Notes: generated by a model from the letters alone, not told the origin. Numbered from the stretch's first letter, positions 18,881 through 28,480 are shown. The stretch is 64,000 bases of DNA from Symsagittifera roscoffensis (GCF_963678635.1 NC_087064.1:60334338-60398337), one strand, 5' to 3'. Numbers and translations are program-made.

Positions 18881-21800
18881 TCAGCCTATACTTAAGTAAT
18901 ATTTCTTATGTAGATATACTTGTATGTTCGTATCAGAGAATATCACGTGTACAAGCGCGTACAATTCACGAGGATGCAGTCTTCCTCTATTTGGATCGTA
19001 CACTGGAAGCGAGAGCTCCTTCACGTCCATTTCCACAAGGAAGTCCCTCAGCCTCGTCAAAGACAAGACTAGGTTTTCTGGGTCCACGTGCTGCTTCTCC
19101 GTCGCCCTCGTTACCAAGAAGCACAAGTACTTTCCCGGTATCTGCGACACCGCCGGAGGTAAGGCTGCTACGCCCCCTATCCCTGGTCTTTGCTTCCAAA
19201 GGAATTCCACGTTTTTATATTCCCTCTTAAAATCTGCCGCTAGCGCCGTCCTAAAACTCATGTCTGCGGTGATAGCTACCGCACATGTTCTGTTTGTGAG
19301 TATGAAATCACTGTCTGTTAGTATTATGTTACTTGAATATTCATTTGGTAAGTTAAAATATGACTCAACCACCCTGCCTATGTCAGGTTTCTTAGGTTCT
19401 TCGCCTGTTTCTGCTTCTAACTCTCCTGTTTCCCTTGCTATTCTTAATTTTTTTATTATCAAGTTTTCAGTGTGGGTAAGTCCTACCCCCACTCCCAGGA
19501 CAAAAATATCCATCGGCGTCCCCGTCGATCGCATACCGGGTATTAAGTCAAGGTTAGAAGCTGGAATGAGAAGTTTTCCTTCCTGGGCAGCCCAGGAAGG
19601 ATCATCTCGTTCGGTCTTAATGTATTTCGCGCTTTCGCGATCTACGTCTTGAATCGTAACGCTGGTCTCTTTAGGGTCTGATGTCATTTCATCCAGCCAC
19701 TCTAAGACACGCAGGTTCGTCAGGTCTTGTTCATTTGACTGCTGTTGCTCATCGTCGAACTCCACCTCGGGTTTCGACCAGTCGTCAACCCACTCATCGT
19801 TGTGATCATCGACTATGTCAATGTCTTGTGACACGGTTATTTCCTCTAAACCCACTACTTCCTCCACTATTTTCTTTAGATCTATCCTATCCACTACAAA
19901 GTCCTCACCGTAAGGATTGTATTTCTTTCTTGGTCTCATCCCGTCTTTCTGACGAGTCTGCATCGTGAACGGAAGATCTGGTTCCATGTTCTTGGGAATC
20001 TCTGTCTGTTCGGGATCCTGCCAATCTTCCTCTGCGTAGGGTAAGGTCTCATCGTCCGCTTCGACCTGTTCGTTTGGATCCAGGTCCAGCGGTGTATCTG
20101 TACCATCCTCTACGATTTCGTTTCCATCGTTCTTCTGCCTGGTGCCTTTTTCATTGACCTCACAGGCAGGATCCATCATTAGATAATCCCCTTCTTCCAT
20201 GTCTGCAGGTACACACCAGTCTTCTGTCGATGGATTGTGTGGCTTGATGTTTTCGTAGTGGGCGGCTCGGCCAGTACTCAGTCTATAAAAGCGTCCCTCT
20301 TGGTGCACCTCTGTAATCATGAAGGGTCCCCTCCACTTTTTTAGAAGCTTCTTTGTTCCTTTCGGTGGTATAACGTTCTGAAATACCCATACGTAGTCTC
20401 CCACCGAGTAGGCTTTTGCACCAGCTGCTTTCTTGTCGAATCTTTTCCTCTGCCTTGCCTGTGCTTGCTGAGTATTTCGTCTACACAGATCGTTCAACTC
20501 CTGTTGACATCTGATCACATCCCTCACGTAAACCTGTGGAGATGTTTTCTTCCCCTCATATTCTGGGTAGAAGAATGTCAAGGGTAAAGACTTCTCGTGT
20601 CCCGTCAGCATCATGTGTGGACTGACCCCAGTGGTGGAGTGTTGCGTGCTATTATAAGCTCCCATCACCTGTGGAAGGTATCTGTCCCAATCGGTCATGT
20701 ACCTGGAACAATATACCCTCAGCATCGACACTAACGTCCTATTCTGTCTTTCCACTAAGCCATTCGTCTGAGGGTGGTATGTCGTGGAGTGAGCCTGAGC
20801 GACTTGTGACCGTCTCATAAGCTCTTTCGTAAGCTCGCCTACGAAAGCCGTTCCATTGTCCGATTGAAACGTCATTGGACATCCGTGTCTTGCTATCCAC
20901 GTATTGATCAGGTGGTTGCATGTCTCTTCCGCCGAGGCAGTTATGCAGGGCACGGCCTCTGCATACTTCGTGAAGTGATCTATCATGACCAAGACTTGGT
21001 TGTAACCGCTGTCTGTCATGCATATCTTCTGGTGGTCTATCTGCACCACCTCGTTGAATTCAGACGACTCAATTGATTGTAAAGGAAATCGCAACTTCCT
21101 AGGATCCTTGACCTGTTGGCATGACAGACATGCTGTCACCCATTTCTCGCATGCCTTTTTCATCCCAGGCCACTCAAAGCGCTTCAGGATCCTCTGATAC
21201 ACTTTGTCGATCCCTTGATGGCCCATCTGATCATGCGACCTGAATAATAGTTCTGTCTGATAGAGTTGCGGCAACACTATCGCGTTATATTTGTATAAGA
21301 CCTTGTCTTCTTCTCTTCTCCTGCAAGCCACGATCCCGTCCTTGTTCAGATATAATCTCCCCTCCTTCTGCATGAAGTATTGTCTCAGGATCCTATAGCT
21401 GTCTTCTTCCAGGTCACCTTTGTCAGGTGCACCGTTTTCTATCCACCTTTTTAGGTTGCTTGTCATGCGATCATTTCTCTGCGCCCTTAGAAGGTCCGAG
21501 AGTCTGTATCTCGCCTTCAAGTACGTCTTCATGACTCTCATCTGACTGTTCAGCTCGTTGGGCTGATGTGTGTCTTCTTCCATCTTAACGCACCAAATCT
21601 TCGCCAACGGTTGTGTTTCTTGTTGAAACGGCTGAAGATCAGTCCTGACTACCTCTTTCTGCGGCAACAGGCTTATCGAACGTTTCGATACCGCTATCGT
21701 TTCTAAGTCATCCGCTGCGTTGTCAAAGACTCTTTCGCTTGGTATTAGGTAGCGATCACTGTCAGGATCCTGGTACACCTCTCTGTCCAGGTTTCTCGCC

Positions 21801-23839
21801 CGAGTTTCCACTAGTAGCGTGTGTATCGCCAATTCTGACAGTTCTGATCCCGAGGTCGAATCCCTGTCTGAATAGGTGTTCATTCTCGAGCTTTCTGACT
21901 TATCATCCGTCGAAGGTGTTGTGCTGGAGACTGCACGCTCCTCCAGATCATGTCCGTATTTCCTTCGCATCCATCTGAACTCCCCGGACAAAACTTTGTT
22001 CTCTAGGTCCTGTTTCTCATCAGGAATTTTCTCGTCTATCTCAGACTCCCCGGACCAATTCACTTGTCCCGGGTGTTGATCTTGTGATCGCTGGTTTTTC
22101 TCCTCATCCTTCTCCCCGGACAAATAGTCTTGCAGCAGATTTTGTTTTACAACTTCACCGTCTTTATCCCGGTCTACAAAGGTGACAGTTTTCTTTTGCC
22201 TGCCGCTCTCCTGTCCTTTCTGTCCGTAAGAAGTACTGGTTAAAATCTCCTGGGGTATTGAGGATACTAGTTGCTGAACTATTGTCCTACAATCCCTCTT
22301 GTTCTCTTCGTGCTGTTGTCTGGACGGCATGATCTTCACTTTCTCACTGACTGTTAGCGATGCCACTGCTGCTGTCCACTCGGGTTCATCTCTGGTCACT
22401 TCTTTTTCTAACAATCCACCCAGCATCCGCATCACTTGCGGTGTGACTTGCACCGTTTTATCCAATAATGAGAGGCTGTTTATGTTCATGCGAGAGAGTT
22501 CTTGCTGGACCAGATTCGAGCGCAGCAACAGATCCAAGGGGACCGGGTCCTCCTTGGATAGGATCTTTATCTCGGCTGCTTTCTCTACAGGTAACTCAGG
22601 ATGCCCTGGAATTGGATGTCCAGACTTATCCAACCCTCTCGTTAAGGGAAGCGCTTCATAAGTTTCTTTGTTCAGAAACGAGAATCCCTCCTTTATCTCC
22701 GCCTGATTGGCCTGCTTCTGCTCCAACCTTTCATAGAGCTCAGTTTTCTTGCTGAGCCTGTCAGCATTTTGGTGTTTATCACGCATCCTATGTTCGATTA
22801 TCATATGGTAGCCATCCAGTCTTACTATCCATCTACCAATATAACTCTGATCCATCGAGTAGGTCTTCAACCAGGATAACGCTCTGTTGTCCACGCGTAA
22901 CTTGAAGGGAGCGCTCCCCAAGTATGCACAGTACTTTTCCACGAAGGTGACTACTGCAAACATTTCTGCCTTTGGTGCGCCGTATTTCATCTCTGTGTCA
23001 CTCAAGACTTTGCTGCCGTATGCAATGGGACGGAGAACTGTTCTTCCGTTCCATTCTTGCTCTTGATGCAATATTCCTGAGATGGCCACCACCGATGCGT
23101 CTGTGTCGAGAACATACATGCCCTTTTCTGTAGGCATGCCCAGCACTGGCGCTTCGCACAGTTCCCGCTTTATGTTCTCGAAAGCAACTTGTGCCTCATC
23201 GTTCCATTCGAACTTTTTCCCTTTGTTGCGCATCAGCTTCTGCATCGGGTACACCTTGTCCGCGTATCCTTTTATGAATTCTCGGTAGTAATTGGCAAAC
23301 CCTAGGAAGCTCATGAGCGGTGTGTCCGTTCTAGGAGCTTTCCATGTCAGCACAGCCTCTACTGCTTCTGGATCTGGCCTCACACCATGCCGGTCCACCA
23401 TTCTTCCCAGGTACTTGATCGAATCCCTAAGGATTTCACATTTCGATGGTTTGCATTTCAAGCCTGCTCTTTTCATACATCCGAAGACCTCATCGAGTCG
23501 ATCAATGTGATCCTCCAGGGTTGGTGTCGCTATGACTACGTCATCCACGTAGCACATCAAGAGATTCCCGTACTTTTTGGTCACTCCTGTCAAAGCCTGA
23601 GCCATCAGCCTTTGAAAGGTTTCTGTCGCATTGCACAAGCCGAAGGGCATCCTCTTCCACTGGTACAACCCCAATTCGCACGCGAAACCGGTTTTTTCCC
23701 TATCCTTTTTCCGCAAAGGAACCTGCCAGAAGGCAGAACCTAAGTCCAATGTGGTGAAGAACTTTGCATCACCAAGTTTAGATAGGCTCTCGTCTATTCG
23801 CGGTATCGGGTACGCATCTTTAATCGTTACCGCGTTCAA
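18881..23839 (-). CDS. pol: Pol C-terminal part: RT palm, RNase H, integrase, macro domain (element 1)
   Basis: 1652 codons. It opens at a frame break, not at a true start (the codon at 23839 is TTG). RT palm with TTLDLGSAFWQ and the YVDD box near 97-100; RNase H with Asp, Glu, Asp, Asp near 246, 292, 317 and 360. Then a long polar linker, about 360-840, with 22-residue spaced LSGE/WSGE motifs. Integrase zinc-binding region near 869-907, catalytic Asp near 935 (QIDHQK), Asp near 994 (QSDNG) and Glu near 1030 (GLVERQN), then a GPF-like module near 1170-1210. After an acidic stretch the last 149 residues form a domain that I read as macro-like (separate entry). The linker and the added C-terminal domain make this much longer than a usual Gypsy Pol. 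It ends in a stop at 18881, 396 bp before ORF3. Confidence 0.92.
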   Translation of the reverse strand: MNAVTIKDAYPIPRIDESLSKLGDAKFFTTLDLGSAFWQVPLRKKDREKTGFACELGLYQWKRMPFGLCNATETFQRLMAQALTGVTKKYGNLLMCYVDDVVIATPTLEDHIDRLDEVFGCMKRAGLKCKPSKCEILRDSIKYLGRMVDRHGVRPDPEAVEAVLTWKAPRTDTPLMSFLGFANYYREFIKGYADKVYPMQKLMRNKGKKFEWNDEAQVAFENIKRELCEAPVLGMPTEKGMYVLDTDASVVAISGILHQEQEWNGRTVLRPIAYGSKVLSDTEMKYGAPKAEMFAVVTFVEKYCAYLGSAPFKLRVDNRALSWLKTYSMDQSYIGRWIVRLDGYHMIIEHRMRDKHQNADRLSKKTELYERLEQKQANQAEIKEGFSFLNKETYEALPLTRGLDKSGHPIPGHPELPVEKAAEIKILSKEDPVPLDLLLRSNLVQQELSRMNINSLSLLDKTVQVTPQVMRMLGGLLEKEVTRDEPEWTAAVASLTVSEKVKIMPSRQQHEENKRDCRTIVQQLVSSIPQEILTSTSYGQKGQESGRQKKTVTFVDRDKDGEVVKQNLLQDYLSGEKDEEKNQRSQDQHPGQVNWSGESEIDEKIPDEKQDLENKVLSGEFRWMRRKYGHDLEERAVSSTTPSTDDKSESSRMNTYSDRDSTSGSELSELAIHTLLVETRARNLDREVYQDPDSDRYLIPSERVFDNAADDLETIAVSKRSISLLPQKEVVRTDLQPFQQETQPLAKIWCVKMEEDTHQPNELNSQMRVMKTYLKARYRLSDLLRAQRNDRMTSNLKRWIENGAPDKGDLEEDSYRILRQYFMQKEGRLYLNKDGIVACRRREEDKVLYKYNAIVLPQLYQTELLFRSHDQMGHQGIDKVYQRILKRFEWPGMKKACEKWVTACLSCQQVKDPRKLRFPLQSIESSEFNEVVQIDHQKICMTDSGYNQVLVMIDHFTKYAEAVPCITASAEETCNHLINTWIARHGCPMTFQSDNGTAFVGELTKELMRRSQVAQAHSTTYHPQTNGLVERQNRTLVSMLRVYCSRYMTDWDRYLPQVMGAYNSTQHSTTGVSPHMMLTGHEKSLPLTFFYPEYEGKKTSPQVYVRDVIRCQQELNDLCRRNTQQAQARQRKRFDKKAAGAKAYSVGDYVWVFQNVIPPKGTKKLLKKWRGPFMITEVHQEGRFYRLSTGRAAHYENIKPHNPSTEDWCVPADMEEGDYLMMDPACEVNEKGTRQKNDGNEIVEDGTDTPLDLDPNEQVEADDETLPYAEEDWQDPEQTEIPKNMEPDLPFTMQTRQKDGMRPRKKYNPYGEDFVVDRIDLKKIVEEVVGLEEITVSQDIDIVDDHNDEWVDDWSKPEVEFDDEQQQSNEQDLTNLRVLEWLDEMTSDPKETSVTIQDVDRESAKYIKTERDDPSWAAQEGKLLIPASNLDLIPGMRSTGTPMDIFVLGVGVGLTHTENLIIKKLRIARETGELEAETGEEPKKPDIGRVVESYFNLPNEYSSNIILTDSDFILTNRTCAVAITADMSFRTALAADFKREYKNVEFLWKQRPGIGGVAALPPAVSQIPGKYLCFLVTRATEKQHVDPENLVLSLTRLRDFLVEMDVKELSLPVYDPNRGRLHPRELYALVHVIFSDTNIQVYLHKKYYLSIG
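18884..19330 (-). other. TARG1/OARD1-like macro domain at the Pol C terminus (element 1)
   Basis: Last 149 residues of Pol. The layout follows the small macro proteins of the TARG1 (OARD1) type: a first strand with SDFIL where these have GDLF, a strand ending in ITADMS where they have CISED, then a helix ending in FKREY. Next come a GGVAALPP segment, the strand KYLCFLVTR (KY.YYLITK in TARG1), the helix PENLVLSLTRLRDFL, the strand ELSLPVYD and the final strand ending in VYL. The TARG1 catalytic Lys and Asp do not appear to be kept, so ADP-ribose binding without hydrolysis, or another ligand, is more likely. The domain is strongly conserved in element 2 (43773-44219). Confidence 0.7.
21980..22121 (-). 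repeat. Three internal copies of the polypurine-tract core in pol (element 1)
   Basis: The minus strand reads GTCCGGGGAG at 21989-21980, 22055-22046 and 22121-22112, spaced exactly 66 bp. The same 10-mer abuts the 3' LTR. In the protein these are LSGE or WSGE motifs 22 residues apart in the linker between RNase H and integrase. Confidence 0.7.
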
Positions 23840-23861
23840 GTAACGAAAGTCGCAACAAAAT

Positions 23862-24833
23862 CTAAGCTGCCCCTTTCTTTTTCGCCATTACTACTCCGCA
23901 AGCCCATGGTGATTTCGAGGGTTCTATCATGTCGTATTCAAGCAACATTTCTATTTCCGCTCGGCACGCTTCCGATTTATGTGGCGTCATTCGCCTTGCG
24001 CCTTCCCTATGGGGAACGGCGCCCTCTTCTAGTTCGATTTCGTGTTCGACGAAATTACAGCAACCGATGTCCGCCTTATGTTTTGAAAATACTTCGGCGT
24101 TCCGATCTAGGAGGTCCCGCAATTTTTCAAAATCTCCCTCACCTATTTTTCCTTTTAAATGTTCTATTTCTGGCAAAACCGGTTTGTCAGAATCTAGTTC
24201 ATATGACGAGGGGCGTTCCGGAAAATTCGAGCAGCTTGATAAGCCGTCGTCCGTTTCGGATTTCATTGAAAACAATTTATGAATAGATTTTAATTCATTA
24301 ATTCTCTTTAAGATTTTATCTTTATTTGCATGATAAGGACAGTCTTTCACACTATATTTCTTCGAGTTTTGTGTCTCCTCATAGTCGGTCCTCATCGGCA
24401 AGGCGTAGCCAAGCTTCTTTCCACGCTGGATTGAAACCGTGGTGTCCAGTGTGTTCAACAACACACTGACACACAGTCCGTTTCGCGTTACCGAGAAGCT
24501 CCGGCCTAAAATCACCGAACTCTGACTATTTGGATTCGGTACTAAGCAAACCTGTTTACTATCACTTAACGAATTTAAATTTCTCATTCTAAAAATCGCT
24601 ACTACCGCTTGTCCTGGTTGTAATTTTACTTTTCTATCCAAAAAAACTGGTACCTTATTCTCGTCTGTTATTATCCTATTAATTGGTCTCTTAACATACT
24701 TTCGGTCCGGGTTTCTAATCCGTATTAGACCGTTGTTCAAGTCAATCATCACGTCAAAGTTCCTGACAAAATCTCTGCCCAAGATGAATTGGTCGGCGTC
24801 GTCCAGATTCTCTACCACCGGAAGCTCATCCAA
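23862..24833 (-). CDS. pol: Pol middle part: protease C-terminal half and RT N-terminal part (element 1)
   Basis: 323 codons in a frame displaced from both neighbours. It begins at a break (TTG codon, no real start) with the second half of the aspartic protease (FILGRDFVRNFDV near residue 17-29). It continues through a linker typical of Gypsy elements and ends with the RT N terminus (VPHREGARRMTPHKS, then AKKKG). Comparison with element 2 indicates that one base is missing near 24822 and two bases near 23870. Both sites together bring the frame back to that of gag. They could be true mutations or assembly errors. Confidence 0.85.
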   Translation of the reverse strand: MDELPVVENLDDADQFILGRDFVRNFDVMIDLNNGLIRIRNPDRKYVKRPINRIITDENKVPVFLDRKVKLQPGQAVVAIFRMRNLNSLSDSKQVCLVPNPNSQSSVILGRSFSVTRNGLCVSVLLNTLDTTVSIQRGKKLGYALPMRTDYEETQNSKKYSVKDCPYHANKDKILKRINELKSIHKLFSMKSETDDGLSSCSNFPERPSSYELDSDKPVLPEIEHLKGKIGEGDFEKLRDLLDRNAEVFSKHKADIGCCNFVEHEIELEEGAVPHREGARRMTPHKSEACRAEIEMLLEYDMIEPSKSPWACGVVMAKKKGAA

Positions 24834-26455
24834 AGGTTCCGTCCTCCCATGTGAAGGACCGTCACCGGTGTTCTTCCGGCTACGTAGATAGCTCCTCGAT
24901 TTGCAGCGGCTAGTCGGAGATTCGTAGGAATCAAATCTTCCCGCGTGAAGCCCATTCTCTCCCAGGTTTTTATCGGCATCACACTCACCACCGCGCCTGT
25001 GTCCAGAAGCCCTGTGACTCCGATTTTTGTTCCGTTGGTGTCAAGCAGGTGTGCTGTCACATCTGCTTCATATCCAATATGTACCGCGTCTTGTTCCATC
25101 ATGGCGTCATGGCCTATCCTGCGGACTTTGAGTTCCTCTTCACCCAAATAGATCTGCCCCATTTGGTCATCATCTGTTGTTATGTAAGTCCTGGTGTAGA
25201 TGCTGATTCCATCCACGTTCAGCATTATTTGATACGGCCCATAGACCTCCAAGTAGCGTCCGTGAAGTTTCTTCATGCGAGGGCCACCCGTCGTTAGTAG
25301 TGCTCGCACAGCTCTCGACTCAGTGCGTGGCTCCACCTGCCTCAGATAATCTGCATATGTGTCCAAATGCATTAAAGTGAACTCTGATGGTTCACTCAAA
25401 TTTCTTATTACCTGGTGTCCAGCCACTGAGATTATCGACTGTATCTTCTTTCCCTGCGGCGCCATGCCGAACCTCTTACCGGAGATCACTTTAAGTTTCA
25501 TATCTAAACTGCTTGGTGTTTTCGTCTCCTCGAACTCCATTGCCTCGAAGGTATTCAGTTGCTCCTGAAGTTTTTCATTTTCCAGTTCACGTTTCACTTT
25601 TTGTTCGATCTCTTTCGTCACCAATTCCTGCTGTACTCTATTTAGAGCATCCTTTGCGGCTGCCTTATAATCGATCTTGAAGTCATCGGCCGCAGTTGCT
25701 GGTTCCGGTTCACGTGCTTCTTCTGTTACTGCTTGCATTTTCTTTGCCGCCAGCTCTTGAGGTTTGTCCTTCCTGCGTGCCTCTGCTTCGCTCAAGAGTC
25801 GAGCCTTGCTTGCTTTCACTCCTGACAAAGCTTCTTCATGCCTTGGATGCTTGATGTCTGCCACTGCATCCCAGAATTGCGGACAATCTGATTTAAAATG
25901 ACCTTCCAAGTTGCAAAAGAAACACCTCGGGCCAAATTTCGCAATTACTCCTCTCATGAAATCCTCATGATCCAACTCTGACGCATCTTCGTCCTCGAGG
26001 CTAAAGCCTATTGCTTTCATGCCTTGTTTGTAAGCTGGGCATGCTGACACATGATGGTCTGTTGAACTGCAATTAGCACAAGAACGTCTCTTGTCTATAT
26101 CATCCCTCGGTTTGTACCAATTGTTCCCTTGGTTAGCTGGTCCGTTGTTAAAATTGCCATAATTGTTCTTGTAATATCCAGATCTCGAAGGAGGTTTCAA
26201 CAAAAGATACTCTTTTGATTTGAGCCTCAACTCCTCCGGTGTTGGCGCATTAGTTGATAGTGGTGTGTAATGCGTTGCTAGCATCGTACGAAGTTCATCA
26301 TTTTTCACACCATCGATGAATTTTGAGGCTACGGCCAGGTTCATCCTTCGGTTTGACTCATCCGGTTGGCTGCGTCTTCTCAGCATTTCCAAATCATCGA
26401 GAAACTTGTCTATGGTTTCATCTTCTCGTTGCCTCCGTTTCTCGAAGCGCATCAT
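24812..26455 (-). CDS. gag-pro: Gag C-terminal part and protease N-terminal half (element 1)
   Basis: 547 codons in the same frame as gag, downstream of an in-frame TAG at 26468-26470. It completes the capsid (RFEKRRQREDE, FLDDLE) and carries two CCHC zinc knuckles: CANCSSTDHHVSAC near 130-143 and CFFCNLEGHFKSDC near 178-191. A Lys/Glu-rich coiled segment follows, and then the aspartic protease active site LLDTGAVVSV near 485. The frame breaks just after NLWMSF. In element 2 protease and RT are continuous here, so the family probably makes a single Gag-Pol chain. Confidence 0.88.
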   Translation of the reverse strand: MMRFEKRRQREDETIDKFLDDLEMLRRRSQPDESNRRMNLAVASKFIDGVKNDELRTMLATHYTPLSTNAPTPEELRLKSKEYLLLKPPSRSGYYKNNYGNFNNGPANQGNNWYKPRDDIDKRRSCANCSSTDHHVSACPAYKQGMKAIGFSLEDEDASELDHEDFMRGVIAKFGPRCFFCNLEGHFKSDCPQFWDAVADIKHPRHEEALSGVKASKARLLSEAEARRKDKPQELAAKKMQAVTEEAREPEPATAADDFKIDYKAAAKDALNRVQQELVTKEIEQKVKRELENEKLQEQLNTFEAMEFEETKTPSSLDMKLKVISGKRFGMAPQGKKIQSIISVAGHQVIRNLSEPSEFTLMHLDTYADYLRQVEPRTESRAVRALLTTGGPRMKKLHGRYLEVYGPYQIMLNVDGISIYTRTYITTDDDQMGQIYLGEEELKVRRIGHDAMMEQDAVHIGYEADVTAHLLDTNGTKIGVTGLLDTGAVVSVMPIKTWERMGFTREDLIPTNLRLAAANRGAIYVAGRTPVTVLHMGGRNLWMSFRW

Positions 26456-26467
26456 CGCCTGGTGCCC

Positions 26468-28480
26468 CTACACCCCTGATCCGAAACAGTTTAACAAGAT
26501 TTCGAAGATTTTTTCAGCAGTGTCACGTTGATATTGCTTCTTGGCCACGACACAGTTCAGGGCTGTCCCTTCTAAGTTGCTGGTGAGCGCGCTGCATTCC
26601 TGTCTCTCCGATAAGTCCTCTTCCTCGAAATGCAGCTTCATTACCTCTATCCAGGTATCAATACAGCCATCAGATTCGTCCTTGTAGCATCTTGGCTTCT
26701 TAAAGACTCTTCTGGACTTTTCACTGCGTTCATTGGTTCTAGATAACCGCGTCAGGAATGTCTCCAAAGACCTGTTCAGGGGTTCAAATGCTGTGGCCAT
26801 TGCCGTAGCATCCCTTGAGTGTCCCGCCTGAGTGTCCTCACACCTTGTCGAAGGCTCTGTGTGCGGTGCATCCCTGCAATCCGAATCACCATGAGCGTTT
26901 CCCGCTTGGCCCATGTGACTCCTCCTCGGGCTTGTATGCCCCATTTTGCCAGAATCGCTTCTCCCGGTCGCATGTGTGCTTTGCGTTGGTCGTTCGTTCG
27001 AGGTTTGTCTGTTCCCCGTTGAACTTACTCTACTGTTCGGGCCCCATGCTGTATTACCCCTTGTGGCATAGCCTGATGAACTGCCCCTGCCTCTAGTGGA
27101 TCCATTTGTCTTCCTCCTTTGATGTTCATTGAAGTTCACCCTCGGTTCCCTGCTGGGACCTCCCGAGTTCGGCTCTCCTTCTTTTGGTCCACTCTTGCTG
27201 CTTAGTAGCCCGTCCAACCTATCCATGATAGCCTGTGTTCGCCTCTCCATCATCGCGTCTATCTTTGCGTCAAGAGACCCAAGAGACTGCTCTTGCTGAA
27301 TTCTTAACTTCTCCATTTCGGCTCTTAAGCGTAACTCCCTCTGTTCCGCCTCTCTTGTCATTCGCGACAAGTTCCTCGTCATATGTTCGTCCGTTCTTTC
27401 TTTGAAGCGTTTTTCGCTTCTGCCAACTTCTTGTCTGTTGCGGTTTATTTCTTCCCGCAGACTTTCTCTTTCAATGTGAACTGCTCTTTCCAGTTCACTC
27501 ATCCTTATCGACATCTGTTCATTTTGTTCTCCTAAACTGCCCACTATGTTGTTTAAGGCTTCCTCTAGTGCTGCCCCGTTATCCATGAGTGGCGTCACTA
27601 GTGGTGGTGTAACTCTGTCGGTCCCAGGTAGCTTCGTGCTGGTAGAGATCCGGGCCTTGACTCTCTGTCTTGACGTTTTATCATTATCTATTTCAGGATC
27701 CGCTAACGCGTTGCCAAGCCCTCTGGTTCTACTCTCTTCAGGTTGTGGCTCCGAACTTGTCCTAATCGCGAAGTCCTTGGACTGGCCCGGTGTGTTTGCC
27801 TCTTTGCTTATCGTTGTCACTACACCAAATTTATCCATGGTTCCAGTCTCTCTTCCGACGTGTGCCTCACTCTCCTGGATCGAACTATTGAGACTGACTT
27901 GAGATCCAAAGTCCCCTTGCTCCTCTTCATCCTCTTCCTCCTGGGACTCCCCATCGTTTCCTGCTCCTCCTCCCATGCTGAATGGAAAGATGTTTCCGAA
28001 GGTGTTCTTCATTCTTTCTGAGAACGATGATGAGGTTGTTTGTTTTCCAGTTCCGCTTGCCATCATAGTGTTGTCTCTCGGAGATCTTCTAGTTGCCGTT
28101 ACTTCAGTTGAGATGTCGGACAGTTCCGACATCTCCTCTCGATCCAACGTCCCGGTGGAAGTGGCAAAATCATGGCCTTGTTCTACCGGAGTAGATTCAC
28201 TCGCCAGCCTTCTGCCTCTCCCTTCCAGTCCATTTACTCCCTGGTTGTCGTTCATGGTATGGTCCGTATTGACCTCCACTTCTAACAGTTCTCTTCGCTC
28301 TTCTGAGGTCTTTTGACTTCTCGTTTCAACCATTCTGCCTGAAACCGTCCCCTCTTTATCGGACCGGGTTCGCTTGATCCAATCCACAAAAGGATCGGTC
28401 ATCGTTTTTCTTTGCTTTTCAGGTATGAATTTCCTAGAGCTATTACCTCGTTTTGGTATCCTTGACTTGTCTAAACTCAT
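26468..28480 (-). CDS. gag: Gag N-terminal part (element 1)
   Basis: 670 codons with an ATG at 28480. Polar, acidic N terminus; coiled coil at about 300-410 (LEEALNNIVGSL to AIMDRLDGLL); Arg/Ser/Gly-rich stretch at about 425-540; then the start of the retrotransposon capsid domain (DESDGCIDTWIEVMKLHFE near 605-625). It stops at TAG inside the capsid. Element 2 and element 3 have a Lys codon there (GMKGHQAMM), so TAG is most simply a nonsense change of one base, although readthrough cannot be excluded. Confidence 0.88.
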   Translation of the reverse strand: MSLDKSRIPKRGNSSRKFIPEKQRKTMTDPFVDWIKRTRSDKEGTVSGRMVETRSQKTSEERRELLEVEVNTDHTMNDNQGVNGLEGRGRRLASESTPVEQGHDFATSTGTLDREEMSELSDISTEVTATRRSPRDNTMMASGTGKQTTSSSFSERMKNTFGNIFPFSMGGGAGNDGESQEEEDEEEQGDFGSQVSLNSSIQESEAHVGRETGTMDKFGVVTTISKEANTPGQSKDFAIRTSSEPQPEESRTRGLGNALADPEIDNDKTSRQRVKARISTSTKLPGTDRVTPPLVTPLMDNGAALEEALNNIVGSLGEQNEQMSIRMSELERAVHIERESLREEINRNRQEVGRSEKRFKERTDEHMTRNLSRMTREAEQRELRLRAEMEKLRIQQEQSLGSLDAKIDAMMERRTQAIMDRLDGLLSSKSGPKEGEPNSGGPSREPRVNFNEHQRRKTNGSTRGRGSSSGYATRGNTAWGPNSRVSSTGNRQTSNERPTQSTHATGRSDSGKMGHTSPRRSHMGQAGNAHGDSDCRDAPHTEPSTRCEDTQAGHSRDATAMATAFEPLNRSLETFLTRLSRTNERSEKSRRVFKKPRCYKDESDGCIDTWIEVMKLHFEEEDLSERQECSALTSNLEGTALNCVVAKKQYQRDTAEKIFEILLNCFGSGV

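Noticed and set aside
23839-24833. Separate genes starting at 23839 and 24833
   Set aside because: Both opening codons are TTG at frame breaks; comparison with element 2 shows that they are pieces of one Gag-Pol frame.
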